Source: an uncultured Bacteroides sp. (GTDB lineage: Bacteria > Bacteroidota > Bacteroidia > Bacteroidales > Bacteroidaceae). Taken from it: a DNA stretch of 64,000 bases. This document shows, piece by piece, positions 52,608-61,054 of this stretch (position 1 is the stretch's first letter; each line of letters opens with the position of its first letter). A program made the translations under genes and the position numbers. The notes beneath the pieces were generated by a model. It was given only the letters and a program-made list of their open reading frames with translations. It was not told the DNA's origin and did not search any database. The stretch covers positions 37,451 through 101,450 of the forward strand of contig CABUKU010000011.1 of assembly GCA_902492205.1 (NCBI GenBank), read 5' to 3'.

Positions 52608-54121
52608 TGTGTAAAATGAATTATATGAAGATCAAATCATTATTATATCTTTTCTTTTGTTGGGCTGTTGTTTTTACAGCCTGTGGGAATGACAATGGTC
52701 CGGGTAAAGATAACGGAGGGGCGGTGACACCTCCGGAGCCGGAACCAACAGGTGATGTAACTATCTATACAACTACTTCAACCCGTTCCAAAGATTTGTC
52801 GAAAGATGCGGTTTCGTTTGGTACAAAAGATAACATGTCTCCTACAACGATTACTCTTGTACCTGCTACACGTTATCAGGAAATGGATGGATTTGGAGCT
52901 GCTATAACAGGTTCTACTTGTTTTAACTTGTTACAAATGACAAAGGAAAATCGTACTAAATTCCTTACCGAGACTTTCTCACATGAGAATGGATTTGGCT
53001 TTAGCTACATTCGTATATCTATTGGATGTTCTGATTTCTCTTTAGGTGAATATACTTGTTGTGACAAAAAAGGAATTGAAAACTTTGCGTTGCAGAGTGA
53101 AGAAAAGGATTATATAATTCCTATTTTGAAAGAAATATTGACTATCAATCCTAATATAAAGATATTGGGTTCGCCATGGACTTGCCCGAAATGGATGAAA
53201 GTGAATAATCTTACAGAAAAGAAACCTTATGATTCATGGAAAAGCGGACAGCTCAATCCTGACTATTATCAGGATTATGCAACTTATTTTGCAAAATGGG
53301 TGAATGCTTTCAAGGCGGAAGGTATCAATATCTATGCTGTGACTCCACAGAATGAACCGTTGAATCGTGGAAATTCTGCTTCTTTGTATATGACTTGGGA
53401 AGAACAGAGGGATTTTGTAAAAACAGCTTTAGGACCGACTCTTGAACCACTTGGCATTAAGATTTATGCTTTCGATCATAATTATAGTTATGATAATATT
53501 GATAGCCAAAAGAGTTATCCGGTAAAGATTTATAATGATGCCGATGCCGGAAAATATCTTGCAGGTGCTGCCTATCATAATTATGGAGGCAATCGTAGTG
53601 AACTGAATAATGTCCATTCTGCAAGACCTGATAAAGAGTTGCTTTTCACAGAAACATCAATTGGTACTTGGAATAGTGGACGTGATTTGACTACAAGATT
53701 AATGGAAGATATGCAGGAAGTAGCTTTGGGAACTGTAAATAACTGGTGTAAAGGCGTAATTGTTTGGAACTTAATGCTTGATACAGATCTTGGTCCTAAT
53801 CGTCCCGGAGGTTGCCAAACTTGTTATGGTGCAGTAGATATTGATAATACAAAATATGAAACTATTGTACGTAATTCTCATTATTATATTATAGGTCATA
53901 TGTCATCTGTGGTGAAACCGGGTGCTACCCGTATTGGTACAAAAGGCTATACTGCAAGCGGCATTACTTATTCTGCATTCGAAAATACAGATGGTACTTA
54001 TGCATTTGTGCTGATAAATAATACTTCAGAGGCAAAGAAAATTACGATAAGTGATGGCAGCCATCATTTTATTTATGAAGTACCTTCAAAGGCAGTCGCT
54101 TCATATCGTTGGAAAAAATGA
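52607..54121 (+). CDS. GH30 endo-beta-1,6-glucanase lipoprotein
   Basis: A 504-aa surface lipoprotein (lipobox VVFTACGNDNG) with the GH30 TIM barrel and side beta domain. Using this start, the acid/base is E250 in VTPQNEPLN and the nucleophile E349 in LLFTETSIGT; MDGFGAAITGSTCF and ILGSPWTCPKWMK are GH30 hallmarks. The subfamily and context match GH30_3 enzymes that cut beta-1,6-glucan (pustulan), as in BT3312. ATGs at 52616 and 52625 are alternative starts; the last gives the most usual signal peptide (MKIKSLLYLFF). Confidence 0.9.
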   Translation: MCKMNYMKIKSLLYLFFCWAVVFTACGNDNGPGKDNGGAVTPPEPEPTGDVTIYTTTSTRSKDLSKDAVSFGTKDNMSPTTITLVPATRYQEMDGFGAAITGSTCFNLLQMTKENRTKFLTETFSHENGFGFSYIRISIGCSDFSLGEYTCCDKKGIENFALQSEEKDYIIPILKEILTINPNIKILGSPWTCPKWMKVNNLTEKKPYDSWKSGQLNPDYYQDYATYFAKWVNAFKAEGINIYAVTPQNEPLNRGNSASLYMTWEEQRDFVKTALGPTLEPLGIKIYAFDHNYSYDNIDSQKSYPVKIYNDADAGKYLAGAAYHNYGGNRSELNNVHSARPDKELLFTETSIGTWNSGRDLTTRLMEDMQEVALGTVNNWCKGVIVWNLMLDTDLGPNRPGGCQTCYGAVDIDNTKYETIVRNSHYYIIGHMSSVVKPGATRIGTKGYTASGITYSAFENTDGTYAFVLINNTSEAKKITISDGSHHFIYEVPSKAVASYRWKK

Positions 54122-54150
54122 AATTGTAGTAACTATTAAAGAATTTAATC

Positions 54151-56184
54151 ATGAAAAATATAAAATATTGTCTCTTTGCATTGGCAGGAGTTCTGTTTAT
54201 GAATTCTTGTAATGATGACGAGCTTGTTCCTGGAAATCCGGTAATGGATTTTAAAACAGAAACCGGAGATGCTTGCTTTGGCGATAGTCTGCCATTTATA
54301 ATTAACGCATCGGATGTTGATGTTCCACTTTCTACATTGAAAGCACAGCTTTTCTATGGTGAGGAGAAAGTATCTGAAACTGTGATTCGTACAAAAACAA
54401 GTGGAGAAGATTATACAGGAAAGATTTTTATTCCTTATTATGCAAACATTCCGGATGGAAAAGCTACATTGAAGTTCATTCTTCAGAACATTAATTTTAC
54501 TTTAACGGAGAAAGAACAGGAGTTGGCATTGGTACGTCCCGATTTTCCTTATATGACTTTTGTTGCAGAAGACGGACAAGAATACAAGATGGACAGAAAT
54601 GTTCTGTATGAATATAGTGTAACAGCCAAGTTTTCACAGAAAATGAAAGGATATATCAAGTCTCCTAAAGTTGGTGAGAATGGTAATGAGCTTATTTTCG
54701 GTTGGGAAAACAACGAGATTATTCAGAAACAAGATGCTGCCACTATCCCATTTTCTAATGCAAAAGCGGGAAAGTACACAATTTCTTTTAATTCTTTCAG
54801 TTATGAAGCATCACCTTTTGTTAAGTTAAAGATTAACGGAACAGAGTTGGAAGCCATTGATGACGACCATGCTTCTATTGATATGAATTTGACAACCGGA
54901 CAAGAATTAGAGCTTGAAGGATTCCCTAATATTGATAATTGGTGGATAGATCAAGACTATTTTGAAATGGTTAACGGCAAATTGAAATTCTTGCCTATTG
55001 CCGGAGATTATCGTATTATAGCAGATACCAAGTTGCAATGGTTCAATGTATATGCATTGAAAGATGGGGAACCTGCCAAATTGCAAGATGATGGTACCGG
55101 TGCTATCTGGGTGATTGGAAATAATGTTGGTAAACCATCGGAAACTACAAATGCAGTGGGTTGGACTACTGAAAAAGGTTTGTGTCTGTCACAGATTACC
55201 CCCAAGAAATATCAGATGACTTTGGTTGCAGGAAAGAGTATAAATGCAACTACTATTGATTTTAAATTATTTTCGGAACAAGGCTGGGGAGGAGAATTTT
55301 CAAGTGAAAAACTAACTTCGAAGAGTGATATTATAGGAGTTGGAGCCGGTAAGGAGGTAAACGGACATGATAATGGAAATTTATTCATCAAAGATGGAAA
55401 AGCTTTGGAAGAAAATGGCATATATAAATTTGTTGTCGATGTTACAGCCGGAGTAGATAAAGCTGTGTTAACTGTCGAGAAAATTGGCGAACAGGCTTTT
55501 GAGGAACAAAAAGCATTTCTTAATGGCGCTAAGATGATTACTACCGATAATGCAATTTATACAATCTCTACAAATTTGGAACAGAATGGTGAAATGGAAT
55601 TTTCGGGAGCTATTGAAGATTTGAGTGATTGGTGGGTTGATCCTGACTATTTTAGTATGAGTGCAGACGGAGTGTTAACATTCAATCCAATGAGCGGAAC
55701 TTATAAGATTAAAGCGGATAATGTTAATAAGCTTTTGTCTGCTGTAAGAATGAATGGAACTGCCGAAGCGACTTTGGGTGATGATGGTCACGGAGCTATT
55801 TGGTTAATGGGCTGGGGAGTTGGTTCTCCTTCATTGGATAGTCAGTTCGGCTGGGATTCTGGTAATAATTATTGTGTTGCAGAAGTTGCACCTAAGAAAT
55901 ACCAGTTTACGTGTACTGCCGGTCCTGAAAAGGGTTCTTCTATTGGTCAACGAATTCGTTTCGACTATTTAAGTTGTAAGTTTTTCTTCCAAAACGGTTA
56001 TGGCGGCGAATTTTCTGGCGATAATGCTTTAGCTATTGAAGCCGGTTCTGAAGCTTTTATTGCAGACAAAGGAAATATTGAGTTTGCAGATGGTGTAAAA
56101 CTCGAAGAGAATGCTACTTATGTAATAACTGTGGATTTAACTAATGGCAATAATAAAGGAGTTATTAGTTTTAAGAAAAAATAA
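54151..56184 (+). CDS. Surface glycan-binding protein of the beta-1,6-glucan locus
   Basis: A 677-aa lipoprotein (lipobox LFMNSCNDDEL). After an N-terminal module (residues 25-220) come two tandem copies of a module. The first begins NIDNWWIDQDYFEM and includes GTGAIWVIGNNVGKPS. The second begins DLSDWWVDPDYFSM and includes GHGAIWLMGWGVGSPS. Both end with a beta-rich stretch around GWGGEFSSEK or GYGGEFSGDN. Conserved tryptophans fit glycan binding. No hydrolase motif. It corresponds to the surface glycan-binding protein slot (BT3313). The gene ends about 210 bases before GH3, which has its own promoter. Confidence 0.8.
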   Translation: MKNIKYCLFALAGVLFMNSCNDDELVPGNPVMDFKTETGDACFGDSLPFIINASDVDVPLSTLKAQLFYGEEKVSETVIRTKTSGEDYTGKIFIPYYANIPDGKATLKFILQNINFTLTEKEQELALVRPDFPYMTFVAEDGQEYKMDRNVLYEYSVTAKFSQKMKGYIKSPKVGENGNELIFGWENNEIIQKQDAATIPFSNAKAGKYTISFNSFSYEASPFVKLKINGTELEAIDDDHASIDMNLTTGQELELEGFPNIDNWWIDQDYFEMVNGKLKFLPIAGDYRIIADTKLQWFNVYALKDGEPAKLQDDGTGAIWVIGNNVGKPSETTNAVGWTTEKGLCLSQITPKKYQMTLVAGKSINATTIDFKLFSEQGWGGEFSSEKLTSKSDIIGVGAGKEVNGHDNGNLFIKDGKALEENGIYKFVVDVTAGVDKAVLTVEKIGEQAFEEQKAFLNGAKMITTDNAIYTISTNLEQNGEMEFSGAIEDLSDWWVDPDYFSMSADGVLTFNPMSGTYKIKADNVNKLLSAVRMNGTAEATLGDDGHGAIWLMGWGVGSPSLDSQFGWDSGNNYCVAEVAPKKYQFTCTAGPEKGSSIGQRIRFDYLSCKFFFQNGYGGEFSGDNALAIEAGSEAFIADKGNIEFADGVKLEENATYVITVDLTNGNNKGVISFKKK

Positions 56185-56276
56185 TAGGTAAAAAGTATCA
56201 GCTCAGTAAAGAAGGCTGTTTGAGGTATCTTATTTTCTTAAGAGTCTTGAATGGTCTTCTTTTTTATCTTCCAAAT

Positions 56277-56307
56277 CTTGCGGATCTAATAATTTTATCT
56301 ACATTTG
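56277..56307 (+). promoter_or_regulatory. Bacteroides-type promoter of the GH3 gene
   Basis: A -33-like CTTG (56277-56280) and the -7 TACATTTG (56300-56307) are 19 bases apart. This promoter makes GH3 expression partly independent of the susCD operon. The leader is about 80 bases. Confidence 0.6.
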
Positions 56308-56393
56308 CGAATGTGTTACATTTACACAATCTAAACTTGAAAAATGCTTTGTATATTGAGATGAGAAACACTAAACAATTAATATTTTAAACC

Positions 56394-58628
56394 ATGAAAA
56401 CAAAATCTTTTTTATTGGCGGGAGCTTTGCTCATTGCTAATGCTGTGTTCGCCCAAAAACCTGTCTATCTGGATTCGAATGCTCCGATAGAAGACAGGGT
56501 GGAAGATGCGCTTTCACGCTTGACTTTAAAAGAGAAGATAGCAATGACACATGCTCAGTCAAAGTTCTGTTCGCCGGGCGTGTCAAGTTTGGGTATTCCT
56601 GAATTTTGGATGACCGACGGTCCTCACGGTATTCGTCCCGAAGTGTTGTGGGACGAGTGGGAACAAGCCGGATGGACGAACGACTCTTGTGTGGCCTTTC
56701 CCGCATTGACTTGTTTGGCTGCAACTTGGAATCCTGAAATCTCTCATCTTTACGGAAAGAGTATCGGTGAAGAAGCACGCTATCGTAACAAAACCGTACT
56801 GTTAGGCCCGGGAGTCAACATCTATCGCACTCCGCTTAATGGACGTAACTTTGAATATATGGGTGAAGATCCCTATCTGGCATCACGCATGGTAGTACCT
56901 TATGTTCAGGGTGTGCAGCAGAATGGAGTTGCAGCATGTGTGAAACATTATGCTTTAAACAATCAGGAAGTTAATCGTCACACAACGAATGTGATAGTAG
57001 ACGACCGTACCCTTTACGAAATCTACTTACCGGCTTTTAAAGCTGCTGTTCAAGAGGGCAAAACATGGAGCATCATGGGTTCTTACAATTTATACAAGAA
57101 TCAGCACGGTTGTCACAACCAGTATTTGCTCAACGATATTTTGAAAGGAGAATGGGGATTTGACGGAGTAGTGGTTTCCGATTGGGGAGGCACGCATGAT
57201 ACGGAAGAAGCTATCCGTAACGGACTCGATATGGAATTTGGTAGCTGGACAAACGGTTTATCCAATGGAGCAAGCAATGCTTATGACAATTATTATCTGG
57301 CTGATCCTTATATGAAATTGATTCGGGAAGGTAAAGTCGGTACCAAGGAATTGGACGATAAAGTAAGACGCATTCTTCGTTTGGCTTTCCGTACAACAAT
57401 GGATCGTAACCGTCCTTTCGGTTCGTTATGTTCGGACGAACACTTCGCTGCTGCTCGTAAAATTGGCGAGGAAGGAATTGTGTTGCTACAAAATAACAAT
57501 AATGTATTGCCCATTGATTTGAATAAGGTCAAGAAGATTGCCGTAATTGGTGAGAATGCTGTGAAAATGATGACTGTGGGAGGTGGAAGTTCTTCATTGA
57601 AAGTGAAATACGAACTTTCTCCGTTGGATGGCATTAAGAGCCGTGTCGGCAATAAGGCAGAAGTGGTATATGCTCGTGGTTATGTGGGTGATGTAGGAGG
57701 AGATTACAATGGAGTTTCTTCAGGACAGGATTTGAAAGATGACCGTTCGCCCGAAGAACTGATTGCTGAGGCTGTGGAAGTAGCCAAGTCTGCCGATTGT
57801 GTGATTTTCATCGGAGGGTTGAATAAGAGCAATCATCAGGATTGTGAAGATTCGGACCGTAAAGAATTAGGCTTGTCTTATGGACAGGATAAAGTGATAG
57901 AAGCTTTAGCTAAAGCTAATAAGAATCTTGTTGTGGTAAACATTTCGGGTAATGCAATCGCTATGCCTTGGGTGAAAGAAGTTCCTGCTATCCTGCAAGC
58001 ATGGTATCTGGGTTCGGAGGCAGGAAATGCCATTGCCTCTGTGTTGGTAGGTGATACAAATCCTTCCGGTAAATTGCCGTTTACTTTCCCGGCAAGCCTC
58101 GAAGATGTAGGTGCACATAAATTGGGTGAATATCCCGGTGTTCCAAGAACAGACGGTAGCAAAATTGTTGATGCGAAGTACAATGAGGGAATTTTCGTTG
58201 GCTATCGTTTTGCCGATAAATACAAAACAAAACCTTTGTTTGCTTTCGGTCATGGTTTGAGCTATACTAACTTTAAATATGGCAAACCGGCAGTGGACAA
58301 GAAAAATATGGAAGCTGATGGAACAGTCACTGTTTCCGTTCCCGTAACTAATGTGGGCAGTCGTGAAGGTGCCGAGGTTGTGCAGCTTTATATCAGCGAT
58401 TTGAAATCATCTTTGCCACGTCCTGTAAAAGAATTGAAAGGCTTTAGCAAAGTGAAACTTGCGCCTAATGAAACCAAAATGGTTACATTCACGGTCAATA
58501 AGGAAGCATTGAGTTTCTTCGATGATGCAAAACATGAATGGGTTGCAGAACCGGGTAAGTTCGAAGCTTTAATAGGTTCATCTTCTGCCGATATTCGTGG
58601 AAAAGTAGCATTTGATTATATGAATTAA
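56394..58628 (+). CDS. GH3 family beta-glucosidase
   Basis: A 744-aa periplasmic enzyme with a cleavable signal (IANAVFAQKP). It has the GH3 three-domain layout: TIM barrel with catalytic nucleophile D263 in GVVVSDWGG, alpha/beta sandwich with the region KKIAVIGENAVKMMTVGGGS, and a C-terminal fibronectin-III-like domain (VSVPVTNVGSREGAEVVQLY). It would finish the job of GH30 by cutting the short beta-1,6-glucosides imported by SusCD into glucose. Matches BT3314 in position. A strong terminator follows at 58649-58688. Confidence 0.93.
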   Translation: MKTKSFLLAGALLIANAVFAQKPVYLDSNAPIEDRVEDALSRLTLKEKIAMTHAQSKFCSPGVSSLGIPEFWMTDGPHGIRPEVLWDEWEQAGWTNDSCVAFPALTCLAATWNPEISHLYGKSIGEEARYRNKTVLLGPGVNIYRTPLNGRNFEYMGEDPYLASRMVVPYVQGVQQNGVAACVKHYALNNQEVNRHTTNVIVDDRTLYEIYLPAFKAAVQEGKTWSIMGSYNLYKNQHGCHNQYLLNDILKGEWGFDGVVVSDWGGTHDTEEAIRNGLDMEFGSWTNGLSNGASNAYDNYYLADPYMKLIREGKVGTKELDDKVRRILRLAFRTTMDRNRPFGSLCSDEHFAAARKIGEEGIVLLQNNNNVLPIDLNKVKKIAVIGENAVKMMTVGGGSSSLKVKYELSPLDGIKSRVGNKAEVVYARGYVGDVGGDYNGVSSGQDLKDDRSPEELIAEAVEVAKSADCVIFIGGLNKSNHQDCEDSDRKELGLSYGQDKVIEALAKANKNLVVVNISGNAIAMPWVKEVPAILQAWYLGSEAGNAIASVLVGDTNPSGKLPFTFPASLEDVGAHKLGEYPGVPRTDGSKIVDAKYNEGIFVGYRFADKYKTKPLFAFGHGLSYTNFKYGKPAVDKKNMEADGTVTVSVPVTNVGSREGAEVVQLYISDLKSSLPRPVKELKGFSKVKLAPNETKMVTFTVNKEALSFFDDAKHEWVAEPGKFEALIGSSSADIRGKVAFDYMN

Positions 58629-58648
58629 AACGTCTATATGTTTTATGT

Positions 58649-58688
58649 AAAACGTCCTTACGTTCTGACTGAAACGTAAGGACGTTTT
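58649..58688. terminator. Rho-independent terminator after GH3
   Basis: A perfect 16-bp stem (left arm 58649-58664, right arm 58673-58688) with an 8-base loop, followed by a T-run. It lies between the convergent GH3 and M28 genes and can end both transcripts. Confidence 0.9.
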
Positions 58689-58697
58689 TTTTATTCT

Positions 58698-59699
58698 TTA
58701 AAATTCTTTCTCGTTTGCCATATACCAGATATTAAGGAAAGATGCTTTGGTTATATCCACTATTTTATCCCAGTTTATTTTATCCACATGGTCACCCGGC
58801 ATATGGTAATCCGGATGTCCGTCCGTGTGATACCAGATGATTGGAATACCTTTCAGGGCAAAAGAACCGTTGTCGCTTCCACCTATCGGGTTATCCCAAG
58901 GGCGATAGTCGGGCTTGATGTTGTTTAATCCGTATTTCTTAATATCGTTTTTCAGCCATTCTCCGAATACCGGGTGCGCTTCCGTATAGAAATAAACCAC
59001 ATGTTTCGGATTGTTTTCGTCATGGTTGCGCCCGATCATGTCGAAGTTCAGGTAACCTTTTACTTTGCTTAATTCAGGATAGGTCTGCGTGAAATATTTG
59101 GAACCCAATAATCCTTTCTCCTCTCCGTCCCAGAAAGCGAAGATGATGGTGCGTTCGGGCTTTTCTCCTGTGGCAAGGCATGCTTTGGCAATCTGCAACA
59201 CAGCAGATACTCCCGAAGCATTGTCATCGGCCCCGTTATAGATTTGGTCGCCTTCCAACATCGGATCGAAGCCTATGTGGTCATAGTGCGCACCGATAAT
59301 CACCTGCTCGTTAGGGTTCTTTCCTTCAATCTTTCCTAAGATATTCTTCATCGAGAGCTTTTGATGCACTTCTTTTTTTAGTTTGGCTATGGAATCGGGA
59401 TGCACTTGGAATCGTCCTTTTTTCTGCCTTTCCTTGTTATATGCTTCAAAAGGCTGGTAATAAGAATCAAAAAGTGGTTCCATACCAATCAGTTTCAGGT
59501 AAGTAACGATATATTCTCCTGCAATTCTTCCTCCGCGAAATCCGGCTTCGCGCCCTTCAAGTTCATCGCCGGCAAGAAAACCTATGTGAGCTTCGGCAGC
59601 AGTCTTGCCGATGGTTTCCAATCCTTTCTTTTCCGGGCTTTCTGCATGGGTGGAGATACAAATAAACAGCAGTGCCGTGAGTAGTATAGATTTCTTCAT
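58698..59699 (-). CDS. M28 family zinc aminopeptidase, exported
   Basis: A 333-residue secreted exopeptidase with a signal peptide (LLTALLFICISTHAES). The metal and catalytic motifs of M28 are complete: GAHYDHIG, YNGADDNASG, FWDGEEKGLLGS, NFDMIGRN and WYHTDGHPDYHMPGD. The frame is open to 59813, but the downstream ATG at 59699 gives a standard signal peptide, so I use it. It probably trims peptides in the periplasm. It is transcribed divergently from the MscS gene. Confidence 0.9.
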   Translation of the reverse strand: MKKSILLTALLFICISTHAESPEKKGLETIGKTAAEAHIGFLAGDELEGREAGFRGGRIAGEYIVTYLKLIGMEPLFDSYYQPFEAYNKERQKKGRFQVHPDSIAKLKKEVHQKLSMKNILGKIEGKNPNEQVIIGAHYDHIGFDPMLEGDQIYNGADDNASGVSAVLQIAKACLATGEKPERTIIFAFWDGEEKGLLGSKYFTQTYPELSKVKGYLNFDMIGRNHDENNPKHVVYFYTEAHPVFGEWLKNDIKKYGLNNIKPDYRPWDNPIGGSDNGSFALKGIPIIWYHTDGHPDYHMPGDHVDKINWDKIVDITKASFLNIWYMANEKEF

Positions 59700-59733
59700 G
59701 TGTATGTATTTAGAGTTACAAAAATAGGTTTCA

Positions 59734-59764
59734 TTTGCGAAGATACATATTTTTCGTATTTTTG
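59734..59764 (+). promoter_or_regulatory. Bacteroides-type promoter of the MscS-family gene
   Basis: -33 TTTG (59734-59737) and -7 TATTTTTG (59757-59764) with 19 bases between them. The start would be near 59771, about 27 bases before the ATG. A minus-strand -7 (TATTTTTG, 59719-59726) for the M28 gene sits beside it. Confidence 0.75.
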
Positions 59765-59797
59765 CTGCAAGAGCTAAACGTATAAATACTTCAAAAG

Positions 59798-61054
59798 ATG
59801 GAATTTTTGACAAAATGGACGGTTTCCGTTCTTTCTTCCTTGGGTATCAGGCCCGAAGTTGCCGGAGTTGTGGATCAGGTGATTGTAATTATCACTATTT
59901 TGATTATTGCTTATCTGGCAGATGTGATTTGCCGACGTGGGCTTGTCCGTGTGGTGAGAAAGCTGACTGCCCGCACTAAAGCAAAGTGGGATGATTTGTT
60001 GTTCAATGACCGGGTAATGAACAACCTTTGCCACATTGTTCCTCCCGTCATCTTCTATGCGTTTATCCCTCTTGCTTTTCCATATCAGTTTGAAACGTTG
60101 ACATTCATCCATAATATATGCCTTATCTATATTGTGGCTGTGTCTTTGCGTTTCACCAATGTGTTTCTGGGAGCTTTGTTTGAGCTTACCAACCAGCGGG
60201 AAGAACTTCGCAACCGTCCCTTGAAAGGAGTGTACCAGATTATACAGGTAGGCTTGTTCTTTATCGGAGTCATTATTATCGTCAGTATCCTGATAGACAA
60301 GTCACCGAAAGATTTGTTTGTCGGTCTGGGCGCTTCGGCTGCCATCCTGATGTTGGTTTTCAAAGATACTATTATGGGGCTTGTATCGGGGGTGCAGCTC
60401 TCGGCAAATGATATGCTCCGTCCCGGTGATTGGATTACAATGCCTAAATACGGGGCAGACGGAACGGTGATCGAAGTCACCCTGAACACTGTGAAGGTAC
60501 GTAATTTTGACAATACCATCACCACGGTTCCCCCTTATGCCCTTGTGAGCGATTCTTTTCAGAACTGGCGCGGAATGCGTGAATCGGGAGGACGACGGGT
60601 GAAACGTTCCATTAACATTGATATGACCAGTGTTTGTTTTTGCACTCCCGAAATGTTGCGCAAATTCAGGAAAGTGCTTTTGCTGAAGGACTATATCGAA
60701 GAAACGGACGACCATGTGCGCCGGTATAATGAGGAACATGGCATTGATGATTCGGTTATGATAAACGGTTTGCACCAAACCAACCTCGGTGTGTTTCGTG
60801 CTTATCTGGAACGTTATCTCAGCAGCCTTCCTATGGTGAATAAAAACCTTACGTATATGGTTCGGCAGTTACAACCCACAGAGAAAGGCATTCCTATGGA
60901 GATTTATTTCTTTGCGGCTACCACGGATTGGATTCCGTATGAGAAGATACAAGCCGATGTGTTCGACCATGTGCTTGCCATCATTCCCGAATTCGGGCTG
61001 CGTGTTTTCCAGAATCCGTCGGGTTCCGATGTAGAGAAAGCTCTACGGCGTTAA
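59798..61054 (+). CDS. MscS-family mechanosensitive channel, YbdG-like
   Basis: A 418-aa inner membrane channel that opens under membrane tension to release solutes. N-terminal membrane segments (about 25-45, 75-95, 105-125, 150-170) lead to the pore helix region GLGASAAILMLVFKDTIMGL. The MscS beta domain follows (LRPGDWITMPKYGADGTVIE, LNTVKVRNFDNTITTVPPY), and then SDSFQNWRGMRESGGRRVKR, which is characteristic of the YbdG/MscM subgroup. Its end overlaps the convergent helicase gene by 12 bases. Confidence 0.92.
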   Translation: MEFLTKWTVSVLSSLGIRPEVAGVVDQVIVIITILIIAYLADVICRRGLVRVVRKLTARTKAKWDDLLFNDRVMNNLCHIVPPVIFYAFIPLAFPYQFETLTFIHNICLIYIVAVSLRFTNVFLGALFELTNQREELRNRPLKGVYQIIQVGLFFIGVIIIVSILIDKSPKDLFVGLGASAAILMLVFKDTIMGLVSGVQLSANDMLRPGDWITMPKYGADGTVIEVTLNTVKVRNFDNTITTVPPYALVSDSFQNWRGMRESGGRRVKRSINIDMTSVCFCTPEMLRKFRKVLLLKDYIEETDDHVRRYNEEHGIDDSVMINGLHQTNLGVFRAYLERYLSSLPMVNKNLTYMVRQLQPTEKGIPMEIYFFAATTDWIPYEKIQADVFDHVLAIIPEFGLRVFQNPSGSDVEKALRR

